Below are positions 6,683 through 16,534 of a stretch of DNA of 28,713 nt, one piece after another; the stretch's first letter is position 1, and each line of letters begins with the position of its first letter. The notes under the pieces are model-generated. The model saw nothing but the letters and a program-made list of their open reading frames with translations. It ran no database searches and was not told the origin of the DNA. A program made the position numbers and the translations under genes. The stretch is from Chondrus crispus. Taxonomy: Eukaryota > Rhodophyta > Florideophyceae > Gigartinales > Gigartinaceae. The stretch spans positions 1-28,713 of the forward strand of contig NW_005178553.1 in the NCBI RefSeq assembly GCF_000350225.1, read 5' to 3'.

Positions 6683-9279
6683 GTCAGAGGTCGGGGGAAG
6701 CATGGTTTAAGGCAGATGTTGTTGTTTATATGCCAATCCACTTCGAAAACCGCTTCTCGCTGGTCGTTATCGAAGACCTTTCTCGTTTTTTGTCATGCAT
6801 CCAGGGAGAACGCTGTGAATGCTCGCCTTTGAAAGTTGTCAACGGTTTTCATTACAACAGTCTTGCTCACTCCACACCACACAAAATATCTGTTGTGAAG
6901 GGAGCTGTGTCAGGGCTTATTCTGGATGGTCTCCAATCAATTGGGCATACTTGTTCCGAGTTGAGCATTAAATCACGCATTTACATGTCGCGAATCACGA
7001 AGCAGAAAGACCAGCCATCCGATCACGTGACATGTGGACCGTTTATTGCCCTGTACTTCAAGCAACATCTGGAGAATACGCCATTGCAGTCTAACAAGAA
7101 GGAGAGAAGAGAACTACTGATGGAAATGTTGACTGAACATCAGCGCGAAGTGGTGTTGCGCTGCAACTCCTTCGACAAAGAAAAGGGTTTTCAAACGCAA
7201 CAGAACTGTCTTCCACGGCGCAGTCTTCCCGAGCGCAGTCTCACTGCTGCGCAGATCCACGAGATGGCGGACGAAATCGAAGGTGTGAGGGCCGTTGCGG
7301 GTGCGGGTGCGAGTGGGGTGGCCGAAACTGCAGACGGAGGGGGTGAGGTGGTTGAGGAGCATAGGCTGGGTCTGCCGGAAACGAAACTGGCAGAATTCAT
7401 GCAGTACGGCGTTCAAGTGCAGTTCGGCAACAATCTGGAGCCACAAGCCAGATTGTGCGCCGGCGGGCTTCGTGAGGACCATGTTGAGAAATTGGCCATG
7501 AAGCTCCGTGAGGCGGGGTACTGCACTGCGCAAGGCCGTATTTCCGTATGCCTCGACGCGGACAACGTGGTGGATCGGGCGAAGGATGGGCACCCGATGC
7601 GGGGGTACGAGGAAGGAGAGCAACTGGCCGGAAAGGTGATCCTGGTGGATGGGAGGCATGGTTACAACGCCTTCAAGAAACTGGGAAAGCTGGACTCAGA
7701 GTGGTTGCCTGTGACTGTGTGGGCCACTAGGAATGGGGATCCCGTGTCCAAATGGCAGCAAATGTGGCTCGGGATCAAGGTAAATGAAAATTCAGAAACC
7801 GTCGTCTCCATCTCCTTCCAGGACGTCATCTACAGCGCAGTGACAAACTTGCGTGTCCTGGAGCATGAAAGGATGGAGTTCGATATGAACAAGGCGACGG
7901 AAACTCAGGTGGCGGATATCCTAGAGGCGATGTCGCGGTTGAAAGAGAGGTGGGTGACTCGAACTTACCAGAGGTACGCCAAGGTTGCGTTGGCCATGCC
8001 GAGGGATGAGCGCAAGTACGAGTTGTTCGGAAAAGCCACGGACGCTTGCCCGAAGCTTGGAATTATCCATATGGATGGGACTGAGCTGCTTCACATGTAC
8101 ACGGAATGCTTTGAGATTGCTCTGGAGTGTGTCCGTGAGAGGGTGACGAGTGGTAGGGCGGGGAAATTTGAGGATATCCGCTGGGCGTTTTACCATGCAA
8201 TTCGGAGTATGTTTTCGGAGGTGAGGCAGGAAGTGAACCGGTTGAAGATGGACCTGCAGGAGGTATTGAACGTCCGAATTAAGCTCAGCAACACGGATAT
8301 TAGCTTGCGGAAATTCATCATCAACAGGACGGCCGCGGAGAAGTATGAGAAGGACGCGGCGAATTCGGCTGCCAAGAAGAAACTGAAGAATCGCATGAAG
8401 CATCTCTCCCGCGCTCTGAAAATTGCAATCGGTGAGGTGAAGGAGATAGGAGGGCAGGGGGAAGATGGGAACGGGGAGGAAATGGAAGCGGATGAAGTGG
8501 TGCATGTGTCGACGAGGCGGGCGAATACAGACCCAGCAACTCAGGCGGACGTGGGTAGGGGGGAAGCCGGTGTGGCAGGTAAGGAGGGGCGCCATGCGAC
8601 CGCAGGCAGAATAGGTGGGAAGGAGTGCCCTGAGCGTGTCAAAGAACCCAGCCCGCCACCGGGACGACGGCTGCGACCGCGAGCGCCTCGCGGCGATAAT
8701 CAGGACGCCGTTGACAGTCATATGAAAGCGGCGACTGGTCCGAGCGCACAGGGCGCAGGGAGCTTGGAGAAGGCTCGAAGGGCCATTTCGGCTCAAACGT
8801 TGGTGCGACAGAATGAGCTGGGGCAGTCATGTGGCCGAGAGGGGCGGGAGAGAAGGAAGGCGAGCGTGGCGGAGGAGCGAAAGAGGGTCATAGACGCATT
8901 CAACAGTCTTGATGCGTCTGGCCGGAAGGAAGTTGTCGAGGAGCTCGGATTGGATTCATCGCTTGGGGAAAGCGATGAAGAGAAGGGCGAGGGGGTGCAA
9001 GACTTTGTGCCGGCGGAGGACGGCGCCTTTGATGACGCAGTGCCCGATCAGATTCCGATCGGGCATGATGTGATGGAAATCGAGGAGCGAGCCGTGAACC
9101 CCATGGCATGTCCGAAGCTGGTGGAGGGATTCCCGAGTCAGTGGCCCGACGGTGACGTGGATGTGCTGGTGCATCAATATCTCATGATGATGCACTTGCC
9201 GCGTGAGCACCGAGCGCATGTGATAGTGGGGGGTCCAAGTTTGACGGGAAGGAGTTGGTGCGGACGAACCATCATCTAG
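6508..9279 (+). CDS. ORF B: C48-like plus ParB/sulfiredoxin-like protein (unit 3)
   Basis: 923 codons, collinear with the unit 2 ORF B and with the same domains: C48-like with the retained Cys in VTCGPF, and ParB-like DGRHG. A few isolated replacements lie in the conserved part (Leu/Phe in NGLHYNS, Lys/Glu after DGGG, Arg/Lys, Gln/Pro). About 15 amino-acid changes cluster at residues 637-776, encoded by 8412-8830. No stop or indel accompanies that cluster, which looks like conversion from another intact family member rather than decay. As in unit 2 there is no ATG before residue 47, so it is probably read as a continuation of ORF A. Confidence 0.6.
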   Translation: MRGVLGTAPPVYFVGCTFVAHDFCGSGKYDPSKHYLFDHVHRSNIYMRSEGALRKTPMSQRSGEAWFKADVVVYMPIHFENRFSLVVIEDLSRFLSCIQGERCECSPLKVVNGFHYNSLAHSTPHKISVVKGAVSGLILDGLQSIGHTCSELSIKSRIYMSRITKQKDQPSDHVTCGPFIALYFKQHLENTPLQSNKKERRELLMEMLTEHQREVVLRCNSFDKEKGFQTQQNCLPRRSLPERSLTAAQIHEMADEIEGVRAVAGAGASGVAETADGGGEVVEEHRLGLPETKLAEFMQYGVQVQFGNNLEPQARLCAGGLREDHVEKLAMKLREAGYCTAQGRISVCLDADNVVDRAKDGHPMRGYEEGEQLAGKVILVDGRHGYNAFKKLGKLDSEWLPVTVWATRNGDPVSKWQQMWLGIKVNENSETVVSISFQDVIYSAVTNLRVLEHERMEFDMNKATETQVADILEAMSRLKERWVTRTYQRYAKVALAMPRDERKYELFGKATDACPKLGIIHMDGTELLHMYTECFEIALECVRERVTSGRAGKFEDIRWAFYHAIRSMFSEVRQEVNRLKMDLQEVLNVRIKLSNTDISLRKFIINRTAAEKYEKDAANSAAKKKLKNRMKHLSRALKIAIGEVKEIGGQGEDGNGEEMEADEVVHVSTRRANTDPATQADVGRGEAGVAGKEGRHATAGRIGGKECPERVKEPSPPPGRRLRPRAPRGDNQDAVDSHMKAATGPSAQGAGSLEKARRAISAQTLVRQNELGQSCGREGRERRKASVAEERKRVIDAFNSLDASGRKEVVEELGLDSSLGESDEEKGEGVQDFVPAEDGAFDDAVPDQIPIGHDVMEIEERAVNPMACPKLVEGFPSQWPDGDVDVLVHQYLMMMHLPREHRAHVIVGGPSLTGRSWCGRTII
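9228..9234 (+). promoter_or_regulatory. Candidate -1 frameshift heptamer (unit 3)
   Basis: G GGG GGT in the ORF B frame, identical to 4157-4163 and leading into the ORF C frame. Confidence 0.4.
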
Positions 9280-9860
9280 TGTATTGGCGAGCGGCATTAA
9301 ACTACTTGATGAGCCGTCCGTGGAAGGTCGAAGGAGGCGCCAGTGGCGATGATGAGCGAGGAGTGTGGAGTATGGCGGTGAAAGAAGATTACTACTCGGG
9401 TCTTTACTTCACGGAGTACCGCACGTTGCTGTCGGAGAGAGGCTTTTGCATTCTGCAAGGCTTCATGAACGACCAGACGTTGCCAGGAGATGTGGACGGG
9501 AGGAAGATCGGGCTGATTGATGGGAGGGGAACGGTGTTCGAGGACCTTCGAGGTGCTGTGGAGAGGACGTTTTCGGGAAATGATGGGAGTGTGGACTCAC
9601 GGTTGTGGACACCTATTGTGAACACGACCAGGGAGGACGATGAGGTGGACCACAGGGCGAAGGTTGGCCGGTACACGAGTACGAGAGCCAGTGTGATGGA
9701 AGTGGTGGAGCAGAGTGCGGACAAGGTCTGGATGTTCGAGAATCGCGCGATGCTGGACATGAGAAGTGGGCAGGCTAACTCTTCACACAATGCGTATTGC
9801 AGCAGCATATTATGCCTCTGGACAAGTTTGGAGGGATTTGGAGACTTTCGGATTTTATGA
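9255..9860 (+). CDS. ORF C: truncated dioxygenase-like protein (unit 3)
   Basis: Same as the unit 2 copy except Pro to Arg in the LMSPPW segment (LMSRPW here, also LMSRP in the fourth copy, so Arg is probably ancestral). The first ATG is at 9309. It ends with the same switch into terminal-repeat sequence and lacks the HxD and distal His segments. Confidence 0.55.
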   Translation: MVRTNHHLVYWRAALNYLMSRPWKVEGGASGDDERGVWSMAVKEDYYSGLYFTEYRTLLSERGFCILQGFMNDQTLPGDVDGRKIGLIDGRGTVFEDLRGAVERTFSGNDGSVDSRLWTPIVNTTREDDEVDHRAKVGRYTSTRASVMEVVEQSADKVWMFENRAMLDMRSGQANSSHNAYCSSILCLWTSLEGFGDFRIL

Positions 9861-10747
9861 CGGACGTCATGGCCAGAAACTCTCCGATCACACGCTTCTG
9901 ATAGCAGAAATGGTTACTCGCCAAAAATGTCGCCACGTGTGACAGGTGGGGGCGCGGCCTAGGAAGAACGTGGCCACATGGGCGGCACGTGACCACTGCC
10001 CAAGACCCCTCCCCAAACGACAGATGTTGCTACAGGTGTCCACGTGTGAGTTCACGAAAGTAGGAAGCATAAAAATACAAACGTCGCCCAACTCTTCACA
10101 CAATGCGTATTGCAGCAGCATATTATTCCTCTGGGCAGGTGTGGAGGGATTTGGAGACTTTCCGATGAGACTTTCCGATTTTATACTCCGCAAAAATGTC
10201 GCCACGTGTCACAGGTGATTTCACATAAATAGGCACGCAGCATATAAGAAAAGGTATCGCCCGAGTCTTCCATGTGCTCATTTCGAGAATTTGACGTTGA
10301 AAAACACGAAAAAGTGGCTCATATTATTATTTTGAAAATTTGACGCCTTAAACCGACGTTCAGATTCTCAAGTGGCTCATATTATTATTTTGAAAATTTG
10401 ACGCCTTAAACCGACGTTCAGATTCTCATTTTGAGAATTAGACCGAGGAAGAAGTGGGTCTCTGCGAGAACGGGAACGATGAGGTTAGTAGTAGCCGCGC
10501 TCGTCGCACGCAGCGGCGAGGGAAAGGAGTCGCGAGAGTGAGGGGGGCGGGGACACTTCGGACGGAGAGTCTCGCGACCTTTCGCAGGCGCTGTCAGAGG
10601 GTAGCCAGTTACCCCCGAGGGTCGGTCGGGATACCGCCCTCAGACTTTTATCTCGCCGGATTTCTCGCCGGCGCGTCCGGCCGATAATTTCCCTTTTTCC
10701 CCAGGTTTAGGGCTAAACAAATAAACTTCAATTTCTATATTCCCACA

Positions 10748-11060
10748 CACGCCCTGTTGGCCCTAAAAATGGGGCACGTGGCGCCGGGTGATCCGCTGCC
10801 GGCGCCAACCTTATATTATCTGACGCCGCGCCGTCGCTGCTCGACTTGCGATCCATTGTCCTGGCAAAGGAGTCTTCGGGATTTGCCTAGGGTAAGAGTG
10901 CTCGCTTGTTGCGTTATTCCCCTTCTCTCGCCGTGCCATTTTGGACCCCCAAATCCAGCGCGGACCAACAGCTTCCGGTAGTCACCGCCTGTGCGCCACC
11001 GCGAGTCCTCCCCATACAACAGCTCAGTTCCGCGTCCGCGTCCGCTCGATCTTGAGCACG
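10748..11060 (+). promoter_or_regulatory. 5' region of the 501-aa gene: TATA-like box and likely 5' intron
   Basis: This is single-copy sequence just outside the array. It holds a CACGTG core (about 10774), TTATATTAT (10811-10819), a good donor GGTAAGAG (GT at 10892-10893) and a pyrimidine-rich run ending in AATCCAG (AG at 10957-10958). A 67-bp intron in the 5' UTR or early coding region is plausible. The neighbouring array's poly(A) signal and G-box region lie 30-700 bp upstream and could influence this promoter. Confidence 0.4.
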
Positions 11061-11242
11061 GCATCGCTGCTCCGCGGCTCGACGTTGCGCACCGCTTCAC
11101 CGCTCCGCCGGTTGACCTCGCACATGGCATCACCGCTCCGCTGGTTGACCTCGCACATCGCATCACCGCTCCGCCGGTTGACCTCGCGCATCGCATCACC
11201 GCTCCGCCGGTTGACCTCGCCCATTGCATCACCGCTCCGCTT
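11061..11242 (+). repeat. 33-bp minisatellite, about 5.5 copies
   Basis: Units start at 11061 (diverged), 11094, 11127, 11160, 11193 and 11226 (partial). The core is GCATCACCGCTCCGCCGG followed by TTGACCTCGC. The period is a multiple of three, so it stays in frame with the following gene and encodes an 11-residue repeat of the type ASPLRRLTSHI. It may lie in the 5' UTR or encode a variable basic N-terminus. Confidence 0.9.
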
Positions 11243-12629
11243 CTTCTCCATCACTCCCGCGCGCCGTTGCTTCTCCACCTTCCAGCTTCCACCAACGACG
11301 GGTCACTTCCTCCGCGAGTCAGCGTGCGACCTCCTCGAACCTACAGAGTGCTGGCAGGCCAGGGATCGGTGGTCGTGCGTTGCCCGCTGGATGGCGGGCC
11401 TGTGGCTCACGGAAGGGAAAGGTAAGGGTGCGGTCGAGTCGATGGCGTGGCTAGGACGGAAATGGAAATCAAGCGAGGTTCTGTTGGTCGTTCGGGGGAT
11501 TGAGCAGACCTTCAGCCGGGAGAGGGTCTTGCAAAATCTCAGCCTAGGTCAGGAGGCGTCGAGGGTGCTTCTTTCTTGGTTGGCGGAGAGAAAGGGCAGG
11601 AAGATGGAGGTTGAAGTGATGGAGAGGTGGGGTTTGTTGAACGAAGTTGGATTGTTGGACTTCAAGCAACGGCGTTGGGAGGTGCGACGCGTCGTGTTCG
11701 CCTCCGGCAAGACCCACGACTTCCGCCCTGGACGTTACTACGCTTCACATAGGAGCGTAGGCGGGCGGAAGACATTTTGGAAAGTGGACTTCCATAGTCT
11801 AGAGGCGAGCGTCGTGCCGGTGTTAAATGAGGCAGGCAGTCCAATCACCAGCGAACTTGAGGTGGTGAAACGGGACTGGCAGTCTAGGGCGGAAGTCGAG
11901 CTGGTCTTTGGACTCCGGAAGAGAGTCGAGGCTATTAAGTGGTTAGATCGGTACTGCACCAGCCACCCTGACGACTTTGTTTCCATCGGAGGCCCTGGTC
12001 ACCGCGAGGTGACGGAGCGGACGCAGCCATATCGTACACGCAAGTCCGTGTTCTGCCGAGCAACACACGGCGAGTCCGCGCGTGCGTCCTTCGCCAACGC
12101 GTTGCGCTGTGTTGTCGGTGAGGGTTCAGCGATTGAGATGCTCCGCAAAGGACCCATAGGGGCTCGAAGCTTAGCCGAACTACAAGTGTGGAATGAGAAG
12201 AACCCTGGACGATACCGCCTCAAGAAGTGCGATGTCTCCATCTTGGAAAGCCACAGTAAATGGATGAGTGATCGAGTTTCTGGCGTTTTCCACGTAAGGA
12301 TCGTCGCCTTGGACGCCCTTTGCGAGCGTTTAGATCACGTAGTGGTCCTCGACGCCTTGAAGGGGCACGTCTTAGACCCTGTGGAGCAATTTGCGCTTGC
12401 TAATCGACCCGGTGTCTTGGGTGCGTGTCTTGGACAAGGAAGTGATTCTTTCGAAGTGGCTGAGGTGAGGGAACTGCAGCTGCAGCCGGTCGGGAAAGGG
12501 AAGAGAAACCGGAAGAATTCTGGCAAACAGCGCAGCACCAGCAGACAGAAGAAGAGGAGTTCATCGGAGCATAAATTGGTAGCTAGAAAGACAAAGAGGA
12601 TGAGGGTAGTGGAAGACGACAGCGAGTAA
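11124..12629 (+). CDS. Hypothetical protein, about 501 aa, faint papain-like C-terminal pattern, basic tail
   Basis: The frame is open from at least 10941; the first ATG (11124) lies inside the minisatellite, so the true start is uncertain (11391 is another candidate). From ATG 11124: residues 1-40 are basic repeats; 80-320 is an unrecognised globular region; 319-331 reads ARASFANALRCVV; 389-420 reads FHVRIVALDAL then LDHVVVLDALKGHVLDP; 456-492 is a strongly basic, probably nuclear-targeting tail. The pair 'xxFANAL' and 'HVVVLDA...VLDP' recalls papain-like cysteine-peptidase folds seen in mobile elements, with His405 and nearby Asp, but the expected nucleophile Cys reads Ser322. I infer at most a degenerate or non-catalytic member. 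The gene ends 13 bp from a convergent copia pol end, so it may itself be mobile-element cargo. Confidence 0.55.
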   Translation: MASPLRWLTSHIASPLRRLTSRIASPLRRLTSPIASPLRFFSITPARRCFSTFQLPPTTGHFLRESACDLLEPTECWQARDRWSCVARWMAGLWLTEGKGKGAVESMAWLGRKWKSSEVLLVVRGIEQTFSRERVLQNLSLGQEASRVLLSWLAERKGRKMEVEVMERWGLLNEVGLLDFKQRRWEVRRVVFASGKTHDFRPGRYYASHRSVGGRKTFWKVDFHSLEASVVPVLNEAGSPITSELEVVKRDWQSRAEVELVFGLRKRVEAIKWLDRYCTSHPDDFVSIGGPGHREVTERTQPYRTRKSVFCRATHGESARASFANALRCVVGEGSAIEMLRKGPIGARSLAELQVWNEKNPGRYRLKKCDVSILESHSKWMSDRVSGVFHVRIVALDALCERLDHVVVLDALKGHVLDPVEQFALANRPGVLGACLGQGSDSFEVAEVRELQLQPVGKGKRNRKNSGKQRSTSRQKKRSSSEHKLVARKTKRMRVVEDDSE

Positions 12630-12642
12630 AGGCGTTCGAGTG

Positions 12643-12957
12643 TCACATTGACTTGCTCGATGCTCTTTTGATCCGCCTTGAGCCTTGAAGAACCTCGTCC
12701 TCTAGAAGACCTCTCTGCATGATTCCGTTAAGAATCTTGAACATCTCCAAGTTCCTCTTCGTTAATGCGTCAGCAGGGTTTTGCGTACCGCTTACCCATT
12801 GCATGACTGATATTTCTCCGTTCTCGAAAGAGTCCCTCATGCTTGCCACTGTCGGCCTCAACCGGTAGTCTGCACCTTCATGCAGGGTGGTCACGATGGA
12901 GTACAACCCGTGTGAGTCCATTGTCAGCACGAAGGGAAGCTTGACCGTGGCCTTGTG
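12643..12957 (-). pseudogene. copia RNase H C-terminus, frameshifted from pol
   Basis: This frame reads VKLPFVLTMDSHGLYS, then WVSGTQNPADALTK, the conserved end of copia RNase H (DSxGLY and NPADxLTK). It continues the domain begun in the 1,212-codon frame; a single-base indel around 12950-12958 separates the two. It ends in KSM and TGA at 12643-12645. Confidence 0.8.
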
Positions 12958-15900
12958 CCATTAGCGAGCGTCTGTCTGATGAAGTTGCGGCGGCGAGTAT
13001 CTCCGCCCCCATGGAAGAAAAAGCTACACGCTTCTGCTTGCAACTGATCCAGTCAAGGACATGATAGATCTCCGCACCCCCTGCTGGCAGGTATAGGCCG
13101 GAGACATATCCTGTCTGCCCATATGAGGAGCTACCTTGACTGGCATCGGAGAAAGCGAGGTAGGAAGGATTCAAGAGAGACGACGGCGTGCGGAATGAGA
13201 GCATCGGCGAAAGCGCTTTGATCTCAGCAAGCAGCTTGTTCCTATTTATGAGGTTGGCCACCTTCAAGCGCCCAACAGCTTGCTGAAGGTAGCTGGCGGC
13301 GAAAGCCGCTTGTGGGAGAATGCCGTGCCGGAGGAAGTTGAGACTTCCAGCAAGGGCTTGATACGCTGTCAACTCTGAAGCTGTGCACTTGTCTTGGTTC
13401 TGTCTTCTCCTTTTCTTTGACACTTCAATTGGAAGAATTTTGTGAACGTACTCCTGCATTTTAATGCTCACTGAGCCACAAGGCTCTTCGTGAATATGAA
13501 GACGATTGAAAACCAAGTCCTTATTCGCAACGTAGCGTCCGACAATGAACCTGCGGGATATGGCTTCGTGAAATTGGTGAATGAGGAGAAGGACACCAAC
13601 AAAAAGGAAGTCATCGACAACCTTTGGCACAAGGAGGTCAATCGATCCCGCAGGATTGTATTTGACAAAGAGTTGGAGAAGACCTGGTATTTGTACGAAT
13701 CCTTGAGTGGACATCCATTCTTCGGCAACGAGTTGCCATAGGCGTCCGGATTCTACAATCCCGTATGCAAGCTTGAGGATCTTCCAGACTGTGCGGGCCC
13801 ACGAGGCCCAACCTTTAGGCGGTCTGACATATATGTCTCTGGGAAATGGACCAGCCTGCAAGTAAGCTCCCTTGATGTCAATTGAGGCAATTGAGAAAGA
13901 CATGATCGCCGCAATGGAGAGCACGATCCTAATGATTGGGAACTGAGCTGTGGCAGAGTCCTTGCGGACAAATTTCTTGTCTCGATCCCTATTCCCGTGT
14001 GGGCCAAGGCAACACTTCAGCTTCAGCTTTCCTCCTTCTCCGTCGGTCTTGATTTGAAAGAAGTGGTGGGAGGAAATCACATTGGCAATTCGTGGAAGTT
14101 TCCCATACGAAACTTCTTTGTATGCCTCGGTTTGTGCGTAGTTCTCTTTCTCTTCGGCTATGGCCTGGTCGACGATCCATCGCGGAGCAAATTGGAGTTT
14201 GAATTCAGAGGTGGGCTTATTCCCAACTACCTCTTGAATTTGTTGAAGGACCTTTTGCTTCGACGATGCAAGGTGGAAAGGCAGATTCGAAGGACCTACA
14301 ACTGCGGTGTTCCCTATGTCTTTCTCCGGCTGTGGAGGCTCGTGTGTTGAGTTTAAATCGAAACTCCTGGTCCGAGGTGAGACCGAATACCGTGTTCCAA
14401 ACAGGGAATTGCAGCGACTAACGGAGTTTGTGTTCACATCGAGCAGAGGGTTGTTCAACCTCGTCGGCTTCGAGGATTCCAATAAGGTCTTTGATGTAGG
14501 GTGGGTGGCCCACAAGGCCTCTTCTGCCCTGAAATCAGATATGTCCGCCAGATCGCCAGGGGGCTCCAAGTCAGAAAGGCCGGCTTCATTCACCGCTTCG
14601 TCCCGCCCTGCAAGTGCCTCCGGTCTGCTTGGTGGCAACACGTCATCCAAATTCCGCACATCTTCTAACTCCGAGAAGAGCGGGGGAGGTGCCGATGTTG
14701 GAGGGACCATGCCTTCTTCAAAGTTCTCATCAATGGTGGAGTACGACAGCGGGAATACGAAGTCCATGCCATCCAACTCAGCCAGTAGAAGAGCCGACGG
14801 GGCTTTTCGGACATCCTCATATGCCGCCCTTATGGGCTTGCCAATATGGTCTTGTCGCCTTGAAAGGACAACGAAGTGAGACTGTGGGTTCCGCACGTAG
14901 GCGTGTTCCCACGACCCAAACTTGGGACCTCGCTTGAAGTAATACACGGGGTCATCACGTGATACCTGATCAGCCTGAACCACTTGTGGAGATCGGGACT
15001 TATCGAGAAACCTCAAAGCTCTTCGTTCCACTTGCTCGTTATGCGCAGTGATGAGATCCGCAGACAGCTTAGCTTGGGGAAGACCAACAAGCGACGGAGT
15101 GTAACCCCGAGTCATCTCAAAGCTGCTTAGTGTCTTGCTTCCGTATACAATGTTGCTGAGGTACACGGCACGTGAGACCACGTCTTTCCTTTCGACGGAG
15201 TCGACAACGCACGCCGAAGAGTTTGACCCATCCTTCAGCAGACGTTGGATTAGCACACGGACAACCGCATTCTTCCTTTCCACAACTTCGAGATTGTTAT
15301 GACGTCGGGCTGGACGGGGTTCAAAACGTATTGCGAAGTACCTTAGGGCGTCGGCAAAACGGGATTTGAAAAACTCGATGTCTCCCGATATAATTGACGG
15401 GGCACCGTGAACGTTTATCCATGCGACTTCCAACTGCCGAGCTGCTTCGTCCATCTCACGGGTCTGCATCAGGGATGCTACTGAATACCCCGTATGGACA
15501 TCCACCATGTGCAAAATGGGGGCGTTCTCAAACTCCGCACAGAGGAAGAAGTCGAGTTGGACATGGTTATTGAACGAGGTGAGTATCTTCCCAAAGGATA
15601 TCTTCCGCGATTGGAGCGGGCGGCCTGTTTCCTTGCAGCTAGTGCACTTCTCTACAGCTCTCTGAAGTGCTTGTTTTTGCACAGTAGTCATCACACCTCC
15701 TCGACGGCACAGCGTCACCATGTCTTGAAAGGCAAAGTGTGAATATCCATGAAGTTTGTTGGCGAAACGACCGGCGATTCTGCCATATCGAAACCTTGCT
15801 TTCATGGTTACAGCTGGTGGGATGCTGGACGCATATGAGACTTCCGTGGAGAATAACGTCACAAAAGAGGACGTTTTGGATGGTACGACTAGAAGGAATA

Positions 15901-16516
15901 TGCGGACCGCATCGGGGTCACTCGACATTGTTGGTTCGGTGTACGTCTTGAATGTGAGACGTTTTGACGAGAGGTTTCTCACGCCTTTCCGAATAACCAA
16001 AAGGTTTTCCGGTCCAAGCTTGTACGACTGGTGAAGGATCTCGTTACCCAGAAGCAGGAAACCATCTTCTGTCGTGACGTAGAACGGAATTTTTTCCTCC
16101 GTCCCACTCATGTTGGTCACGGGGAGGTCCCAAACCGCAGTAGTGACCTCGGCGTCGCTACAGTTCTTGCCATATCCGTGCAAGAACGGTTCACAGTCCA
16201 GTCTTCGAAGTTTGAAAGGAATGTTCATGGCAGTGCAGAGGGCTGCGGCGCAAGCAATTCCTCCAACACTTCTGGGACATCCTGGATCTATAATGGGATT
16301 TGGATCCGGAATTCTCGGATTAATATCCGAGGTGGCTCCGGGGTGGCTGACTAGGCTTGCCTGTTTGACGAGCCGCCGGAGCCTCTCCGAAACGCGAGGG
16401 GTGCGCTCCGGAGCCCCCGTCCCCGAGGTCCCGGGGCGTCCTCTTTTTCTTGGTGAAGGCGCTGGGTTCCTTGCACTCTGTTGCTCCTCTGTAGTGACCA
16501 CGCTCTCCGCAGTCAT
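12878..16516 (-). pseudogene. pol: copia pol: protease, integrase, reverse transcriptase, partial RNase H
   Basis: 1,212 codons. Protease-like IIDPGCPRSVGG at residues 75-86 (D77-P-G in place of DSG/DTG). Integrase zinc site H256, H260, C291, C294; catalytic D322 (VQLDFF), D379 (ISGDIEFF), E413 (VVERKN). RVT_2-type RT at about 775-1010 with SIDIKGAYLQ (D880) and VVDD at 966-969 in place of the usual YVDD. RNase H begins at AFSDAS (D1124) and includes SSMGAE where SSTEAE is usual. The frame then shifts near 12955 and ends in about 20 spurious residues; the true C-terminus continues in the next feature. The long open frame implies fairly recent activity. The ATG at 16516 is only the first Met after the gag TAG and need not be a real start. 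Confidence 0.9.
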
Positions 16517-16520
16517 TGCA
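16473..16520 (-). pseudogene. copia gag zinc knuckle, out of frame with both gag and pol
   Basis: CNDCGERGHYRGATEC fits CX2CX4HX6C, a lengthened CCHC knuckle. It normally binds RNA in the nucleocapsid. It lies between the gag stop and the first pol codons, in a third frame. A TGA closes this frame just upstream (about 16580). Confidence 0.6.
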
Positions 16521-16534
16521 AATGGATTGGGTCT

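Larger units (their letters stand above)
1..10747 (+). repeat. Head-to-tail tandem array, 5,071-bp period (two full units plus the last 605 bp of a third)
   Basis: Position 1 matches 5072 and 10143, and the match continues with a constant offset of 5,071 bp. It ends abruptly at 10747 (the counterpart of 605), where the next unit would begin GGGTCAGATTC but unrelated sequence follows. By eye the two full units differ at about 14 sites plus a cluster of about 25 substitutions at 3341-3759 versus 8412-8830, with no length change between them. The left end of the array lies outside the window. High identity implies recent amplification by unequal crossing-over or by transposition as a multimer. 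An assembly artefact is unlikely because the units carry distinct substitutions. Confidence 0.97.
5677..10747 (+). mobile_element. Array unit 3: complete 5,071-bp element, right edge of the array
   Basis: Same layout as the preceding unit, with ORF A at 6092, ORF B at 6508 and ORF C at 9255. It differs mainly by the substitution cluster at 8412-8830 inside ORF B, which keeps the frame open. Its right edge at 10747 (CCCACA) is followed by unrelated DNA carrying the next gene, so this is the only true terminus of the array in the window. Confidence 0.85.

Noticed and set aside
1..10747. CRISPR-like or satellite interpretation of the repeats
   Set aside because: The 5-kb units encode proteins; there are no short regularly spaced repeats with unique spacers.
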